NCBI GenBank assembly: GCA_963697355.1
Contig: CAVONV010000013.1
Coordinates: forward strand, 186,001-250,000
Length of the DNA stretch: 64,000 nt
Direction of reading: 5' to 3'
Source of the DNA: CAVONV01 sp963697355
GTDB taxonomy: Bacteria; Acidobacteriota; Vicinamibacteria; Marinacidobacterales; DATDRI01
Shown here in pieces: positions 51,159-60,213 of the stretch. The position numbers and the translations under genes were made by a program. The notes beneath the pieces were generated by a model that searched no databases, had not been told where the DNA came from, and saw nothing but the letters and a program-made list of their open reading frames with translations. Each line of letters begins with the position of its first letter. Positions within the stretch are counted from its first letter, which is position 1.

Positions 51159-51985
51159 GGGTGTTCCTCGACTGCCTTGGCGATGGCCTTCAAGCGCCCC
51201 AAGACGGAGGTGAGTTGGTTCAGGGGTAGATTGTTCGGTCCGTCGGAGAGGGCCTTTTCCGGTTCGTCGTGCACTTCCATGAAGACGGCGTCAACTCCGG
51301 CAGCGACACCGGCTGATGAAAGCTCCCGGATGAACTGCGATTGTCCGCCGGATGACGTGCCTTCTCCCCCCGGCAGTTGCAGGCTGTGAGTCACGTCGAA
51401 AACGAGCGGTACGCCTTTTTCTCTCAAGATGGGAAAACCTCGGATGTCGACAACGAGATTGTTGTAGCCGAAGCAGGTACCCCGTTCGGTGACGATCACA
51501 TTCCGGTTACCTGTCCCGTAGGCTTTGTCGACAGCCTGCAGGATATCCCAAGGCGCAACAAATTGCCCCTTTTTGATGTTCACCGGTTTGCCGGTGTGAG
51601 CGGCCGCCTCGATGAGGTCGGTCTGGCGGCAGAGAAAAGCCGGAATTTGGAGGAGGTCAACTACGCCGGCGACGACCCCGACCTGCTCCTTCTCGTGTAC
51701 GTCAGTCGTGACAGGGCAGCCGACTTCGAGACCCACCTTCTTGAGGATGGCGAGTCCTTGGTCTAGGCCCGGGCCCCGGTAGGATTTGGCGGATGTGCGA
51801 TTGGCTTTGTCAAAAGACGCTTTGAAGATGAGCGGAATCTCGAGCTCGCGGGTGATGCGAAAGAGCTCTCGGGCCATGAACATCGTGTGGCGCTCGCTCT
51901 CGATGACGCAGGGGCCGGCTATGAGGACGAGCGGGGCTCCACCCCCCAACGTCACATCGCCGATTTCGACCGTTCTTGTTCTCAA
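51155..51985 (-). CDS. kdsA: KDO-8-phosphate synthase
   Basis: 276 residues from TTG 51985 (LRTRTVEIGDVTLGGGAPLV), with GAGGAC just upstream; the longer frame overlaps pyrG. Aldolase-type TIM barrel: LIAGPCVIES, FKASFDKANRTS, GCPVTTDVHE and FDVTHSLQLPGG. It condenses PEP with arabinose 5-phosphate. Metal dependence cannot be settled: the Cys of metal-type enzymes is placed at AGPCVIE, which fits the metal-dependent class. Confidence 0.95.
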   Translation of the reverse strand: MRTRTVEIGDVTLGGGAPLVLIAGPCVIESERHTMFMARELFRITRELEIPLIFKASFDKANRTSAKSYRGPGLDQGLAILKKVGLEVGCPVTTDVHEKEQVGVVAGVVDLLQIPAFLCRQTDLIEAAAHTGKPVNIKKGQFVAPWDILQAVDKAYGTGNRNVIVTERGTCFGYNNLVVDIRGFPILREKGVPLVFDVTHSLQLPGGEGTSSGGQSQFIRELSSAGVAAGVDAVFMEVHDEPEKALSDGPNNLPLNQLTSVLGRLKAIAKAVEEHP

Positions 51986-52038
51986 TTGAGTTGTCCTCGA
52001 CCTCCGATACACTCGATGGCTCGAGCTCTTGACACGGT

Positions 52039-53682
52039 CTACCCTCGTTCGTGAACGGCCTCCTGGGACGCTTCGCGAGCCTGTTTGTGCTGCCAGGCTG
52101 CCCCGATGAAGTCTCGAAACAGCGGATGAGGTGCCAAAGGACGTGACTTGAACTCGGGGTGAAATTGAACGGCGAGGAACCAAGGATGCTCCGGTATCTC
52201 GACGATCTCGACGAACTTGCGGTCCGGAGTGCGACCAGCAATGCGAAGGCCGTGGCGGCTCAGGATCTCTGCGTACTCATGGTTGAACTCATACCGGTGT
52301 CGATGTCTTTCAGATATTTCCAGAACACGATAAGACTGGTGAGCCAAGGAACCGGGTTCTAGAATGCAAGGATAGGCACCGAGTCGCATCGTACCGCCCA
52401 TGTCTTCGACACCCGCGAGCTCTCTCAACTTGACAATGAGCTTGTGTGGTGAATCCGGATCGCATTCCGAAGAGTTGGCTTCCCGGAGTCCACAAACACT
52501 GCGAGCGTATTCCACAACCGCCCATTGGAACCCGTAGCAAATTCCGAAATAGGGGACTTTGTTCTCCCGGGCATAGCCGGCGGCCAGCGCCATCCCCTCT
52601 GAACCCCGTGGACCAAATCCGCCTGGCACGAGTATGGCGTCTACGGTTTCGAGGGGTGTCATTCGATCTGAGCTCAGTTCTTCAGACTCGATCCATTTCA
52701 GATGGACTTTGACGTCGTGTGCGAAGCCGCCGTGGGCGAGGGCTTCATTGAGGCTCTTGTAGGAGTCTTCCAATCGAACGTACTTGCCGACCATACCAAT
52801 AGTCACTTCTCCTCGAGGTTGTTTGATCCTCTCGATGAGACGTTCCCACTCCCTCATATCCTTCTGTTTGCCGGGAAGGCCCAGCATCTTCAGGATACTG
52901 AGGTCGAGACCTTCCTTGGCGAGGAAAAGTGGGACCTCGTATATCGACTCCACGTCTTTTGCCGTTACGACGGCTTCTTCGTCGACGTTGCAGAATAGAG
53001 CAATTTTTGATTTCAGATCACGCGAAAGGAACCGGTCGGTTCGACAAAGCAGAATGTCAGGTTGGATACCAATGGCCCGTAGCTCGCGCACGCTATGCTG
53101 CGTGGGTTTGGTTTTCTGTTCCCCAGCGGCGGCAATGAAAGGTACGAGAGTGAGGTGGATGAAGATGGCACCGCTCTTGCCTACGTCCTGGCGAAACTGG
53201 CGTGCTGCTTCGAGAAAGGGGAGACTTTCGATGTCGCCGACCGTGCCTCCGATCTCGGCGATGACGATATCAGCATTTTGAGCCACCGGCTCGAGGCGGC
53301 TCTTGATCTCGTTCGTGATGTGGGGAATGACTTGAACCGTTCCCCCGAGGTAGTCTCCACGCCGTTCCTTGGTGATCACCGTCTCGTAAATCTGTCCTGT
53401 CGTTGCGTTCGATGCTCTGGACAGGCGTACTTTTGTGAATCGCTCATAGTGCCCTAGATCGAGGTCGGTTTCCGCGCCATCGTCGGTGACGAAGACCTCA
53501 CCGTGTTGGAATGGGCTCATGGTTCCCGGGTCGACATTGATATAGGGATCCAATTTGATGAAGGAGACACTGTAGCCGTGTGCCTCCATCAGCCGGCCGA
53601 TGGAAGCCGATGCCAATCCTTTCCCGAGGGACGAAACGACACCGCCCGTAACGAAAATGAACTTCTTGTTCTCCGCCTCCAT
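52039..53682 (-). CDS. pyrG: CTP synthase
   Basis: 547 residues from ATG 53682 (MEAENKKFIFVTGGVVSSLG), placed 10 bases after GAGGAGG; a GTG at 53691 is too close to that site. N-terminal synthase (GKGLASASIG P-loop, YINVDPGTMSPFQHGEVFV) and C-terminal glutamine amidotransferase (GICYGFQW with the catalytic Cys). It makes CTP, also needed by KdsB to activate KDO; the pyrG-kdsA link is common. Confidence 0.97.
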   Translation of the reverse strand: MEAENKKFIFVTGGVVSSLGKGLASASIGRLMEAHGYSVSFIKLDPYINVDPGTMSPFQHGEVFVTDDGAETDLDLGHYERFTKVRLSRASNATTGQIYETVITKERRGDYLGGTVQVIPHITNEIKSRLEPVAQNADIVIAEIGGTVGDIESLPFLEAARQFRQDVGKSGAIFIHLTLVPFIAAAGEQKTKPTQHSVRELRAIGIQPDILLCRTDRFLSRDLKSKIALFCNVDEEAVVTAKDVESIYEVPLFLAKEGLDLSILKMLGLPGKQKDMREWERLIERIKQPRGEVTIGMVGKYVRLEDSYKSLNEALAHGGFAHDVKVHLKWIESEELSSDRMTPLETVDAILVPGGFGPRGSEGMALAAGYARENKVPYFGICYGFQWAVVEYARSVCGLREANSSECDPDSPHKLIVKLRELAGVEDMGGTMRLGAYPCILEPGSLAHQSYRVLEISERHRHRYEFNHEYAEILSRHGLRIAGRTPDRKFVEIVEIPEHPWFLAVQFHPEFKSRPLAPHPLFRDFIGAAWQHKQAREASQEAVHERG

Positions 53683-53740
53683 GGATCTCACTCCTCCTCA
53701 GCAGTCCTTCTTATAGCACAGCCAAACCATTGCCTGCCCC

Positions 53741-53808
53741 ATTCCGTACCCTCTTGCCCGTGTTCCTGCCCGTGCCCGTGCCCCTGCCCGTACCGGTAAC
53801 TGTTCTAT
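53741..53808. repeat. 6-bp degenerate tandem array (GCCCGT/GCCCCT)
   Basis: GCCCGTGTTCCTGCCCGTGC-like text in 6-base register between the kdsB 3' end (53841) and pyrG start. Same family as 49617-49672. Confidence 0.6.
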
Positions 53809-53840
53809 ATCACAAACCTGCCCGGTCGCGGTGTGAGCCG

Positions 53841-54623
53841 TCACAGGGACCTCTTCCCGAGTAGCCGCCGTACTTGCTCCAGGTCCTCGGGAGTATCGAC
53901 CGAAATGGCCTGGTAGTTGGTCAATACCATGCGGATAGGAATCCCGTTCTCCAGCGCCCGCAACTGCTCTAGGCGCTCCAGACACTCGAGGGGGCTCGGC
54001 TCGGTTCGGCTGAGCTCCAACAGGAGTTTTTTGGGGTAGACGTAGAGACCAATGTGTACGTAGAAAGCCCCAGGTGAAGGGAGGTGGTCATCGCCGATTC
54101 GTTCACGAAGCGTGGCGATGTTCATGTTCGATGCCGCGTCGAAGGGGATCGGCCATCTCGAGAAGTACAACGCATGCTCTTCGCGGTCACACACGACCTT
54201 GACCGTGTTGGGGTCCCAAAGCTCTTTTGCTGAGCTCACGGCTCTTCGAAGGCTGGTGATGACGTCTCCTCTGCTCGTTTGGCAAGCAGCAACCGCCTGG
54301 TCGATAGCGTTTGGATCAATGAGAGGTTCGTCCCCTTGGACATTGACGATGAGTTCGGCATCAACGGCCTCGGCCACCTCCGCGACTCGGTCGGTCCCGC
54401 TGGGATGATCCTGAGAGGTCATTACGGAATGGCCCCCAAAAGCCGCGACCGCATCGTGAATACGCGTATCATCCGTAGCTACAATAACTTGGTCTACCAG
54501 TTCCGCTTGCTCGGTACGACGATAGACGTGCTCCACCATGGTTCGACCCACGATATCAGCGAGAGGTTTCCCGGGGAGGCGCGTCGAGTCGTGGCGGGCG
54601 GGGATGACCGCAAGTATCCGCAT
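53841..54623 (-). CDS. kdsB: CMP-KDO synthetase (3-deoxy-manno-octulosonate cytidylyltransferase)
   Basis: 260 residues: ILAVIPARHDSTRLPGKPLA, SGTDRVAEVAE, VNVQGDEPLIDP and the later HIGLYVYPKKLLLEL. It activates KDO with CTP for lipid A attachment. First gene of the kdsB-pyrG-kdsA-kdsD-lapA run, behind its own promoter and divergent from the outer-membrane protein gene. A 158-base gap with a repeat array separates it from pyrG. Confidence 0.95.
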   Translation of the reverse strand: MRILAVIPARHDSTRLPGKPLADIVGRTMVEHVYRRTEQAELVDQVIVATDDTRIHDAVAAFGGHSVMTSQDHPSGTDRVAEVAEAVDAELIVNVQGDEPLIDPNAIDQAVAACQTSRGDVITSLRRAVSSAKELWDPNTVKVVCDREEHALYFSRWPIPFDAASNMNIATLRERIGDDHLPSPGAFYVHIGLYVYPKKLLLELSRTEPSPLECLERLEQLRALENGIPIRMVLTNYQAISVDTPEDLEQVRRLLGKRSL

Positions 54624-54651
54624 TCAATCAACTTATCACAAGATTTGCAGC

Positions 54652-54681
54652 ATCTTATATTCAGAGACGGATTTTTGCAAA
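54652..54681 (-). promoter_or_regulatory. Possible kdsB promoter
   Basis: On the - strand: TTGCAA (54681-54676), 18-base spacer, TAAGAT (54657-54652), 28 bases before the kdsB ATG. Both boxes match 4 of 6. Confidence 0.4.
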
Positions 54682-54703
54682 TTCTGTCGACAAAGGGATT
54701 TAT

Positions 54704-54733
54704 TGACGCTCGAAGGAAGAGGCTGCTATAGTC
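54704..54733 (+). promoter_or_regulatory. Promoter of the 54740 gene, predicting a leaderless mRNA
   Basis: TTGACG (54704-54709), 18-base spacer, TATAGT (54728-54733), 5 of 6 in each box. Only six bases separate the -10 from the ATG at 54740. Confidence 0.5.
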
Positions 54734-54739
54734 GCCCGG

Positions 54740-55771
54740 ATGTTCCCGCGTCTCAATCTGCTGTTCCTTCTATGGGCCGGCGCGACGTCGGCCTTAGCCG
54801 ATACCGCTCAGACCACGCTGGGCGCGCGCGCCACAGGGATGGGAGGGGCTTTTACTGCGGTGGCCGACGACGCCACTGCTTTTTACTGGAATCCAGCCTG
54901 CGTTGCACGAGGCCCCTATGTTAGGGTGGGCGGTTTTTGGGGGAGTAGTCACGAGGACCACAATGGGCTGATAGAACAACTGGGCGCTCAGTCCCAGGGA
55001 GAGAGCTCTTCCCTAACAGGAGACCGAGCCTGGGGATTTGCAACGGGCATCACTGTCTTGGGGGTCGCCGTATCCCGATTCTCTTACACGGGCTCCATTC
55101 TTGATGACGCCGAAATACAATCTCGAGGATTGACAACTTGGGACGTCGCCGTCACTTTTGTTCAATCCCTTCCACCGGATGACCTCATTGTGGGAGTCAA
55201 CCTACGTTATATCAACGGAACCGCCTTTTCGGACTCCGTTCCCGCATCGGACTTCCAGGAGAACGAGCGGAACGTGAAGGGCGTCGTAGACCGGGCGACA
55301 AGTGGCCAGGGTCGCACCGAGTCGCAGCCTGGTGTCGACCTGGGCGTCGTCTATCAGCCCAACGAGAGGCTCCGTTTGGGATTCACGGCGCGCAATCTCA
55401 ACAGGCCTACGTTCCATGCTGAGGATGGTGAAGGGTTGTCTCTCGAGCGTCATGCAAGGATGGGCGGCGCATTTTTCTTGGCTCGAGATTTCCTTGTCGC
55501 TATTGACGTCGACGTGACAAGTCGTGAATATCCTGTCACGGGAGAAAGCTGGCGCGAGTTGGCGGTGGGAATCGAAAAGTCATGGGCTCACGAGGTCTTG
55601 ACTCTACGAGGAGGAGTGAGATCCGAAGTGGGTGAGCTCGGTTGGGCGCGGCCGGGTCTTGCCGGCGGAGTAGGGATTCGTTTCAAGGGTGTCTCGGTGG
55701 ACGTTTCGGCCATGACGAGCACCAAAAACAGACTTGGAGCGCTCTGGGTCGGAGTGAGCTACAAGAGATGA
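54740..55771 (+). CDS. Outer-membrane beta-barrel protein, PorV/TraF-like
   Basis: 343 residues. Signal peptide MFPRLNLLFLLWAGATSALA, then the ARATGMGGAFTAVADDATAF-type motif that opens PorV/UPF0164 and conjugal-TraF-like barrel proteins, and alternating strands to the C-terminal aromatic-rich end (LGALWVGVSYKR). Probably an outer-membrane barrel; exact cargo or partner unknown. It stands alone between the divergent kdsB promoter and the pilB promoter. Expected to be leaderless from the promoter position. Confidence 0.78.
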   Translation: MFPRLNLLFLLWAGATSALADTAQTTLGARATGMGGAFTAVADDATAFYWNPACVARGPYVRVGGFWGSSHEDHNGLIEQLGAQSQGESSSLTGDRAWGFATGITVLGVAVSRFSYTGSILDDAEIQSRGLTTWDVAVTFVQSLPPDDLIVGVNLRYINGTAFSDSVPASDFQENERNVKGVVDRATSGQGRTESQPGVDLGVVYQPNERLRLGFTARNLNRPTFHAEDGEGLSLERHARMGGAFFLARDFLVAIDVDVTSREYPVTGESWRELAVGIEKSWAHEVLTLRGGVRSEVGELGWARPGLAGGVGIRFKGVSVDVSAMTSTKNRLGALWVGVSYKR

Positions 55772-55861
55772 ACCTTCTCGATCGAGAACGACTCGGAGGG
55801 AAATTTCAAGTCCCGAGTCGCTGGTGGTGAGGCCACGGTCCTGCCGGGAAACTTATGAGCC

Positions 55862-55890
55862 TTGACAATTACTTGTCTGGAGGTTAATCT
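55862..55890 (+). promoter_or_regulatory. Possible promoter of pilB-pilT-pilC-pilS-pilR
   Basis: TTGACA (55862-55867), 17-base spacer, TAATCT (55885-55890), about 74 bases before the pilB ATG. Perfect -35, moderate -10. Confidence 0.5.
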
Positions 55891-55963
55891 TGATAATCCG
55901 GTAATCCTCAGTGAACAGAACGGTTTAGGCTCCAATCAAGTCGATATCGAGCGGGGTGAATTG

Positions 55964-57682
55964 ATGCCGATTAAGCTCGGCGAGCTGCTCGTCAAAGAGA
56001 ACTTAATCTCTACCGATCAGCTCCAAGAGGCGCTGGCGTACCAGAAGCAGCACGGTGGTAAGTTAGGCTTTAACCTGGTCAAATTGGGCTTCATCAAGGA
56101 TGAGGAAATCACCCAATTACTGTCGCGACAGTACGGTGTACCTTCAATCGACCTGAGAAAGTTCGAGGTCGATCCTACGGTGATCAAGCTCGTACCGGCC
56201 GAAACGTCCCAGAAATATCAAATCGTCCCTCTGTCCCGTGCGGGGGCGAACCTTACTATCGCCATGGTGGATCCCACGAACGTTTTTGCCATGGACGATA
56301 TCAAGTTCATGACCGGCTACAACGTGGAGCCTGTCGTGGCTTCCGAGACGGCGATCATGGACGCCATCGAAAAGTACTATGGCTCCATGCACAGCCTCCA
56401 GATCAAGGAGGAGCTCGACAAATTGGTCGAGGCCGAGGCGGAGAGTGACGTCGAGGTCCTGGAGGAAGCCGAAGACATCGATCTCGATGATCTCGAACGC
56501 TCTGCAGAGGACGCGCCCGTCGTCAAGCTCTGCAATTTGATTCTGACTGACGCTTTGCGCCGGGGCGCCAGCGACATACACATCGAACCCTATGAGCGAG
56601 AGTTCCGTGTCCGTTTTCGAATCGATGGTGTCCTCTATGTGGTCATGAATCCTCCGATGAGACTTAGGGAAGCCATCACTTCCCGACTCAAGATCATGGC
56701 CAAGCTCGACATCGCCGAAAAGCGGTTACCTCAGGATGGTCGAATCAAGATCCGCATGAATAGCGGCGGCAAGATGCGAGAGCTTGATTTCCGAGTTTCC
56801 ACGCTCCCCACTTTGTTCGGCGAAAAAGTCGTTTTGCGGCTTCTTGACAAAGAGAACCTGATGTTGGACATGACCAAGCTCGGGTTCGAGGTGCATTCTT
56901 TGAAGCGGTTCGAGGATGCAATCCTGAAGCCCTGGGGAATGGTCTTGGTGACGGGCCCGACGGGTAGCGGGAAGACCAATACGCTCTACTCCGGTATCAG
57001 CCGCTTGAATACTCCTGAGACCAACATCATGACGGCGGAAGATCCCGTCGAGTTCAACTTGGTGGGTATCAACCAGGTGCAAATGAAGGAGTCCATTGGA
57101 CTGAACTTCGCGGCAGCTTTGCGTTCTTTCCTCCGACAGGACCCCAACATCATTTTGGTGGGAGAGATTCGAGATTTCGAAACGGCGGAGATTGCCGTCA
57201 AGGCTGCTCTAACAGGCCACTTGGTGCTTTCGACTCTTCACACCAATGACGCCCCATCTACGATTAACCGTTTGATGAACATGGGCATCGAGCCTTTTCT
57301 GGTCGCTACGTCCGTGCACTTGATTTGTGCTCAACGGTTGGTTCGGCGTATTTGTAAGGATTGCCGTGCGGCTATGGATGTGCCACCGCAGGCTCTCATC
57401 GATGTGGGTTTCACACCGGATGACGCAAAAGATGTCACTGCTTACAAGGGCACAGGTTGTAGCAACTGCAACAACACGGGTTACAAGGGCCGCGTGGGTT
57501 TGTACGAGGTGATGGAGTGCAGCGATAACGTTCGTCAACTCGTTCTCGAGGGTGCATCGGCCCTCGAGCTCAAACGCATCTCGGTCGAAGACGGTATGCT
57601 CACATTGCGCCAAAGTGGACTTCAAAAGATCAAAGATGGTTTGACCACGATCGAAGAGGTCGTGCGAGAGACGGTGAAGTAA
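55964..57682 (+). CDS. pilB: Type IV pilus assembly ATPase PilB
   Basis: 572 residues from ATG 55964 (MPIKLGELLVKENLISTDQL), preceded by GCGGGGTG; the open frame upstream is leader. N-terminal MshEN domain (1-150), N2 region, RecA-like ATPase with P-loop GPTGSGKTNTLYSG, Asp box, Walker B ILVGEIRDFET, and zinc motif CKDC...CSNCNNTGYKGR. Hexameric cytoplasmic extension motor. MshEN domains bind c-di-GMP (family knowledge), relevant because an HD-GYP enzyme is encoded at 26.7 kb. First gene of pilBTC. Confidence 0.96.
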   Translation: MPIKLGELLVKENLISTDQLQEALAYQKQHGGKLGFNLVKLGFIKDEEITQLLSRQYGVPSIDLRKFEVDPTVIKLVPAETSQKYQIVPLSRAGANLTIAMVDPTNVFAMDDIKFMTGYNVEPVVASETAIMDAIEKYYGSMHSLQIKEELDKLVEAEAESDVEVLEEAEDIDLDDLERSAEDAPVVKLCNLILTDALRRGASDIHIEPYEREFRVRFRIDGVLYVVMNPPMRLREAITSRLKIMAKLDIAEKRLPQDGRIKIRMNSGGKMRELDFRVSTLPTLFGEKVVLRLLDKENLMLDMTKLGFEVHSLKRFEDAILKPWGMVLVTGPTGSGKTNTLYSGISRLNTPETNIMTAEDPVEFNLVGINQVQMKESIGLNFAAALRSFLRQDPNIILVGEIRDFETAEIAVKAALTGHLVLSTLHTNDAPSTINRLMNMGIEPFLVATSVHLICAQRLVRRICKDCRAAMDVPPQALIDVGFTPDDAKDVTAYKGTGCSNCNNTGYKGRVGLYEVMECSDNVRQLVLEGASALELKRISVEDGMLTLRQSGLQKIKDGLTTIEEVVRETVK

Positions 57683-57745
57683 GTCGTGAAACCCGCGAAT
57701 GTTTTTGTGATGAAAGACCTCAAAGGAAGAAGTGGGTAAAACAAA

Positions 57746-58873
57746 ATGGCTGTAAGTTTGCATCAACTCCTCAAGACCATGCTCGAAATGGGAGGCTCGG
57801 ATCTCCATGTCACCAATAACTCTCCACCTCAGGTTCGAGTCGACGGACGGCTCCGGGCGTTGGACATGCCTCCTCTGTCGGCGGTGGAGACCAAACAACT
57901 TGCCTACAGCGTATTGACCGACAATCAGAAGCATCGGTTCGAAGAGAGTCTGGAGCTCGACTTTTCTTTCGGAATCAAGAATCTCGCCCGATTCCGAGCC
58001 AATGTATTCATGCAGAGAGGGGCGGTGGCGGCGGCCTATCGAACGATTCCCTACGAGATTCGCGGATTCAAAGAGCTCGGGCTTCCGGGAGTGATTGCTC
58101 AGATTTGTGAAAAACCGCGAGGTCTGGTCCTCGTGACCGGTCCCACAGGTAGCGGAAAGTCGACCACGCTAGCTGCCATGCTCGACAAGGTCAACTCTGA
58201 ACGGGCGGAGCACATCATCACGATCGAGGATCCCATCGAGTATCTTCACAATCACAAGAAGTGCCTCGTGAACCAACGAGAGCTACATTCGGATACACAC
58301 AGCTTTCCCAATGCGCTGAGAGCCTCGCTTCGTGAAGACCCGGACGTGGTCCTCATCGGTGAGATGAGGGATTTGGAAACTATCGAGTCTGCACTTCGAA
58401 TCGCCGAAACCGGTCATTTGACCTTTGCGACGTTGCACACCAACTCGGCGGCCCAGACCATCAATCGCATCGTGGATGTGTTCCCGTCTCATCAGCAGCC
58501 GCAAATTCGCGCTCAGCTTTCCTTCGTGCTCGAAGGGATCATGTGTCAATCGCTTCTTCCAAAAGCCAGTGGCACGGGTCGCGTCCTGGCGATGGAAATC
58601 TTGGTGCCGACCCCTGCCATTCGAAATCTGATCCGCGAAGACAAGGTGCATCAGATTTACTCAGCCATGCAGACCGGGCAGGAAAAGCACGGAATGCAGA
58701 CGTTCAATCAGTGTTTGGCGACCCTTTATTTTCAGAGACAAATATCGCTACAACTCGCGCTCGCCATGTCTTCCAATGTCGAAGAGCTGCAAGAGATGAT
58801 CAACCGAGGGACCGGACTTTCCAGCGCGCACCGCGGAGCACCTGGGGGCCGAATGGCGCGCACTAATCAATAA
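57746..58873 (+). CDS. pilT: Type IV pilus retraction ATPase PilT
   Basis: 375 residues. PAS-like N-terminal part (MGGSDLHVTNNSPPQVRVDG), P-loop TGPTGSGKSTTLAAML, Asp box IEDPIEYLH, HIS box ATLHTNSAAQTINRIVDVFP, AIRNLIRE retraction motif and a Gly/Arg-rich tail. All motifs of a working retraction motor are present. Between pilB and pilC, the classical order. Confidence 0.96.
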   Translation: MAVSLHQLLKTMLEMGGSDLHVTNNSPPQVRVDGRLRALDMPPLSAVETKQLAYSVLTDNQKHRFEESLELDFSFGIKNLARFRANVFMQRGAVAAAYRTIPYEIRGFKELGLPGVIAQICEKPRGLVLVTGPTGSGKSTTLAAMLDKVNSERAEHIITIEDPIEYLHNHKKCLVNQRELHSDTHSFPNALRASLREDPDVVLIGEMRDLETIESALRIAETGHLTFATLHTNSAAQTINRIVDVFPSHQQPQIRAQLSFVLEGIMCQSLLPKASGTGRVLAMEILVPTPAIRNLIREDKVHQIYSAMQTGQEKHGMQTFNQCLATLYFQRQISLQLALAMSSNVEELQEMINRGTGLSSAHRGAPGGRMARTNQ

Positions 58874-58924
58874 GAGCCGATGTTTTCTCGGGTGTTTTTG
58901 GAAGAGTCATAAAGGAGGCATCCA

Positions 58925-60127
58925 ATGCCGGCGTTTGTTTGGAAAGGGAAGAATCGTTCCGGTGCGACCCAGAGTGGAGAAAGGGTTGCGGCCAACAAGG
59001 ATGCGGCCATTGCTATGCTCCGTCGAGAGCAGATCTTGGTCACGAGCATCAAAGAAAAGGGCAAGGAGATCAGCTTCCCTCGGCTTGGTGGGGGTATCTC
59101 CTCGAAGGACGTGGCGGTCTTCACGCGGCAGTTCTCTGTCATGATCGACGCCGGCTTGCCTTTGGTACAGTGTCTAGAGATCCTAGGGACGCAGCAGGAG
59201 AATCAGGCTTTCCAAAAGGTACTTCTTGCCGTACGGCAAGACGTCGAAGGCGGTGCCTCACTGGCGGATGCCATGAAGAAGCATCCCAAAGTGTTCGACG
59301 ATCTCTTCACGAACATGATTGCCGCCGGTGAAGCCGGTGGTATCCTGGACATCATTCTCAAACGACTTGCCACCTACATCGAGAAAAACGTCAAATTGAA
59401 GTCTCAAGTCAAGTCGGCTCTGGTCTATCCGATCGCGGTCGTGTCCATTGCCGGATTGGTTGTAGCCGTCATCTTGTGGAAAGTCATCCCGACGTTTGCG
59501 GCTCTATTTGCCGGGCTCGGCGCACAGTTGCCGCTTCCGACACGCATCGTCATCGCTTTGTCGAACTGGTTCGTCCGGTTACTCCCGTTCATAGTCGTGG
59601 GGATGGTCGTCATCGGGTATGCCTTGAAAAGGTACTACGCTACCTACAACGGCCGGAGGGTGATCGACGGATTGACGTTGAAGATGCCAGTACTCGGCAT
59701 GATCCTTCGGAAGATTGCCGTGGCTCGTTTCTGCCGGACATTGTCCACTCTCATCTCGAGCGGCGTGCCGATTCTCGACGGATTGGAAATTACCGCGCGT
59801 ACCGCCGGAAACGCCATCGTGGAAGACGCGATCATGAAGACCCGCAAGAGCGTTGAGGGCGGCCAATCTTTGGCGCAGCCTTTGACGGAGAGCAAGGTTT
59901 TTCCGCCGATGGTCGTTCAAATGATCTCGGTCGGGGAGCAAACGGGCGCCTTGGACCAGATGTTGTCGAAAATCGCCGATTTCTACGAAGATGAGGTCGA
60001 TGTGGCGGTCGCGAACTTGATGACGTTGATGGAGCCCCTTCTGATCCTTTTCCTCGGAACCGTGGTTGGGGGAATCGTCATCTCGATGTATCTCCCGATT
60101 TTCGATCTCATCAACAAGTTGACCTAG
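58925..60127 (+). CDS. pilC: Type IV pilus inner-membrane platform protein PilC
   Basis: 400 residues. Two GspF domains (about 70-195 and 270-395), each with FTRQFSVMIDAGLPLVQCL or FCRTLSTLISSGVPILDGLE, and three membrane helices (near 170-190, 215-235 and 370-390). PilC is the rotor-like platform turned by PilB/PilT. Frame intact. Follows pilT by 51 bases. Confidence 0.95.
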   Translation: MPAFVWKGKNRSGATQSGERVAANKDAAIAMLRREQILVTSIKEKGKEISFPRLGGGISSKDVAVFTRQFSVMIDAGLPLVQCLEILGTQQENQAFQKVLLAVRQDVEGGASLADAMKKHPKVFDDLFTNMIAAGEAGGILDIILKRLATYIEKNVKLKSQVKSALVYPIAVVSIAGLVVAVILWKVIPTFAALFAGLGAQLPLPTRIVIALSNWFVRLLPFIVVGMVVIGYALKRYYATYNGRRVIDGLTLKMPVLGMILRKIAVARFCRTLSTLISSGVPILDGLEITARTAGNAIVEDAIMKTRKSVEGGQSLAQPLTESKVFPPMVVQMISVGEQTGALDQMLSKIADFYEDEVDVAVANLMTLMEPLLILFLGTVVGGIVISMYLPIFDLINKLT

Positions 60128-60213
60128 CGGAGTTGTCTCGCGAACCGGCAACGATCCGGAGAAGCATCGTAGACCATTGACCCCCGGTATTCTGCCGGTG
60201 GGGTAGAGCTCCA

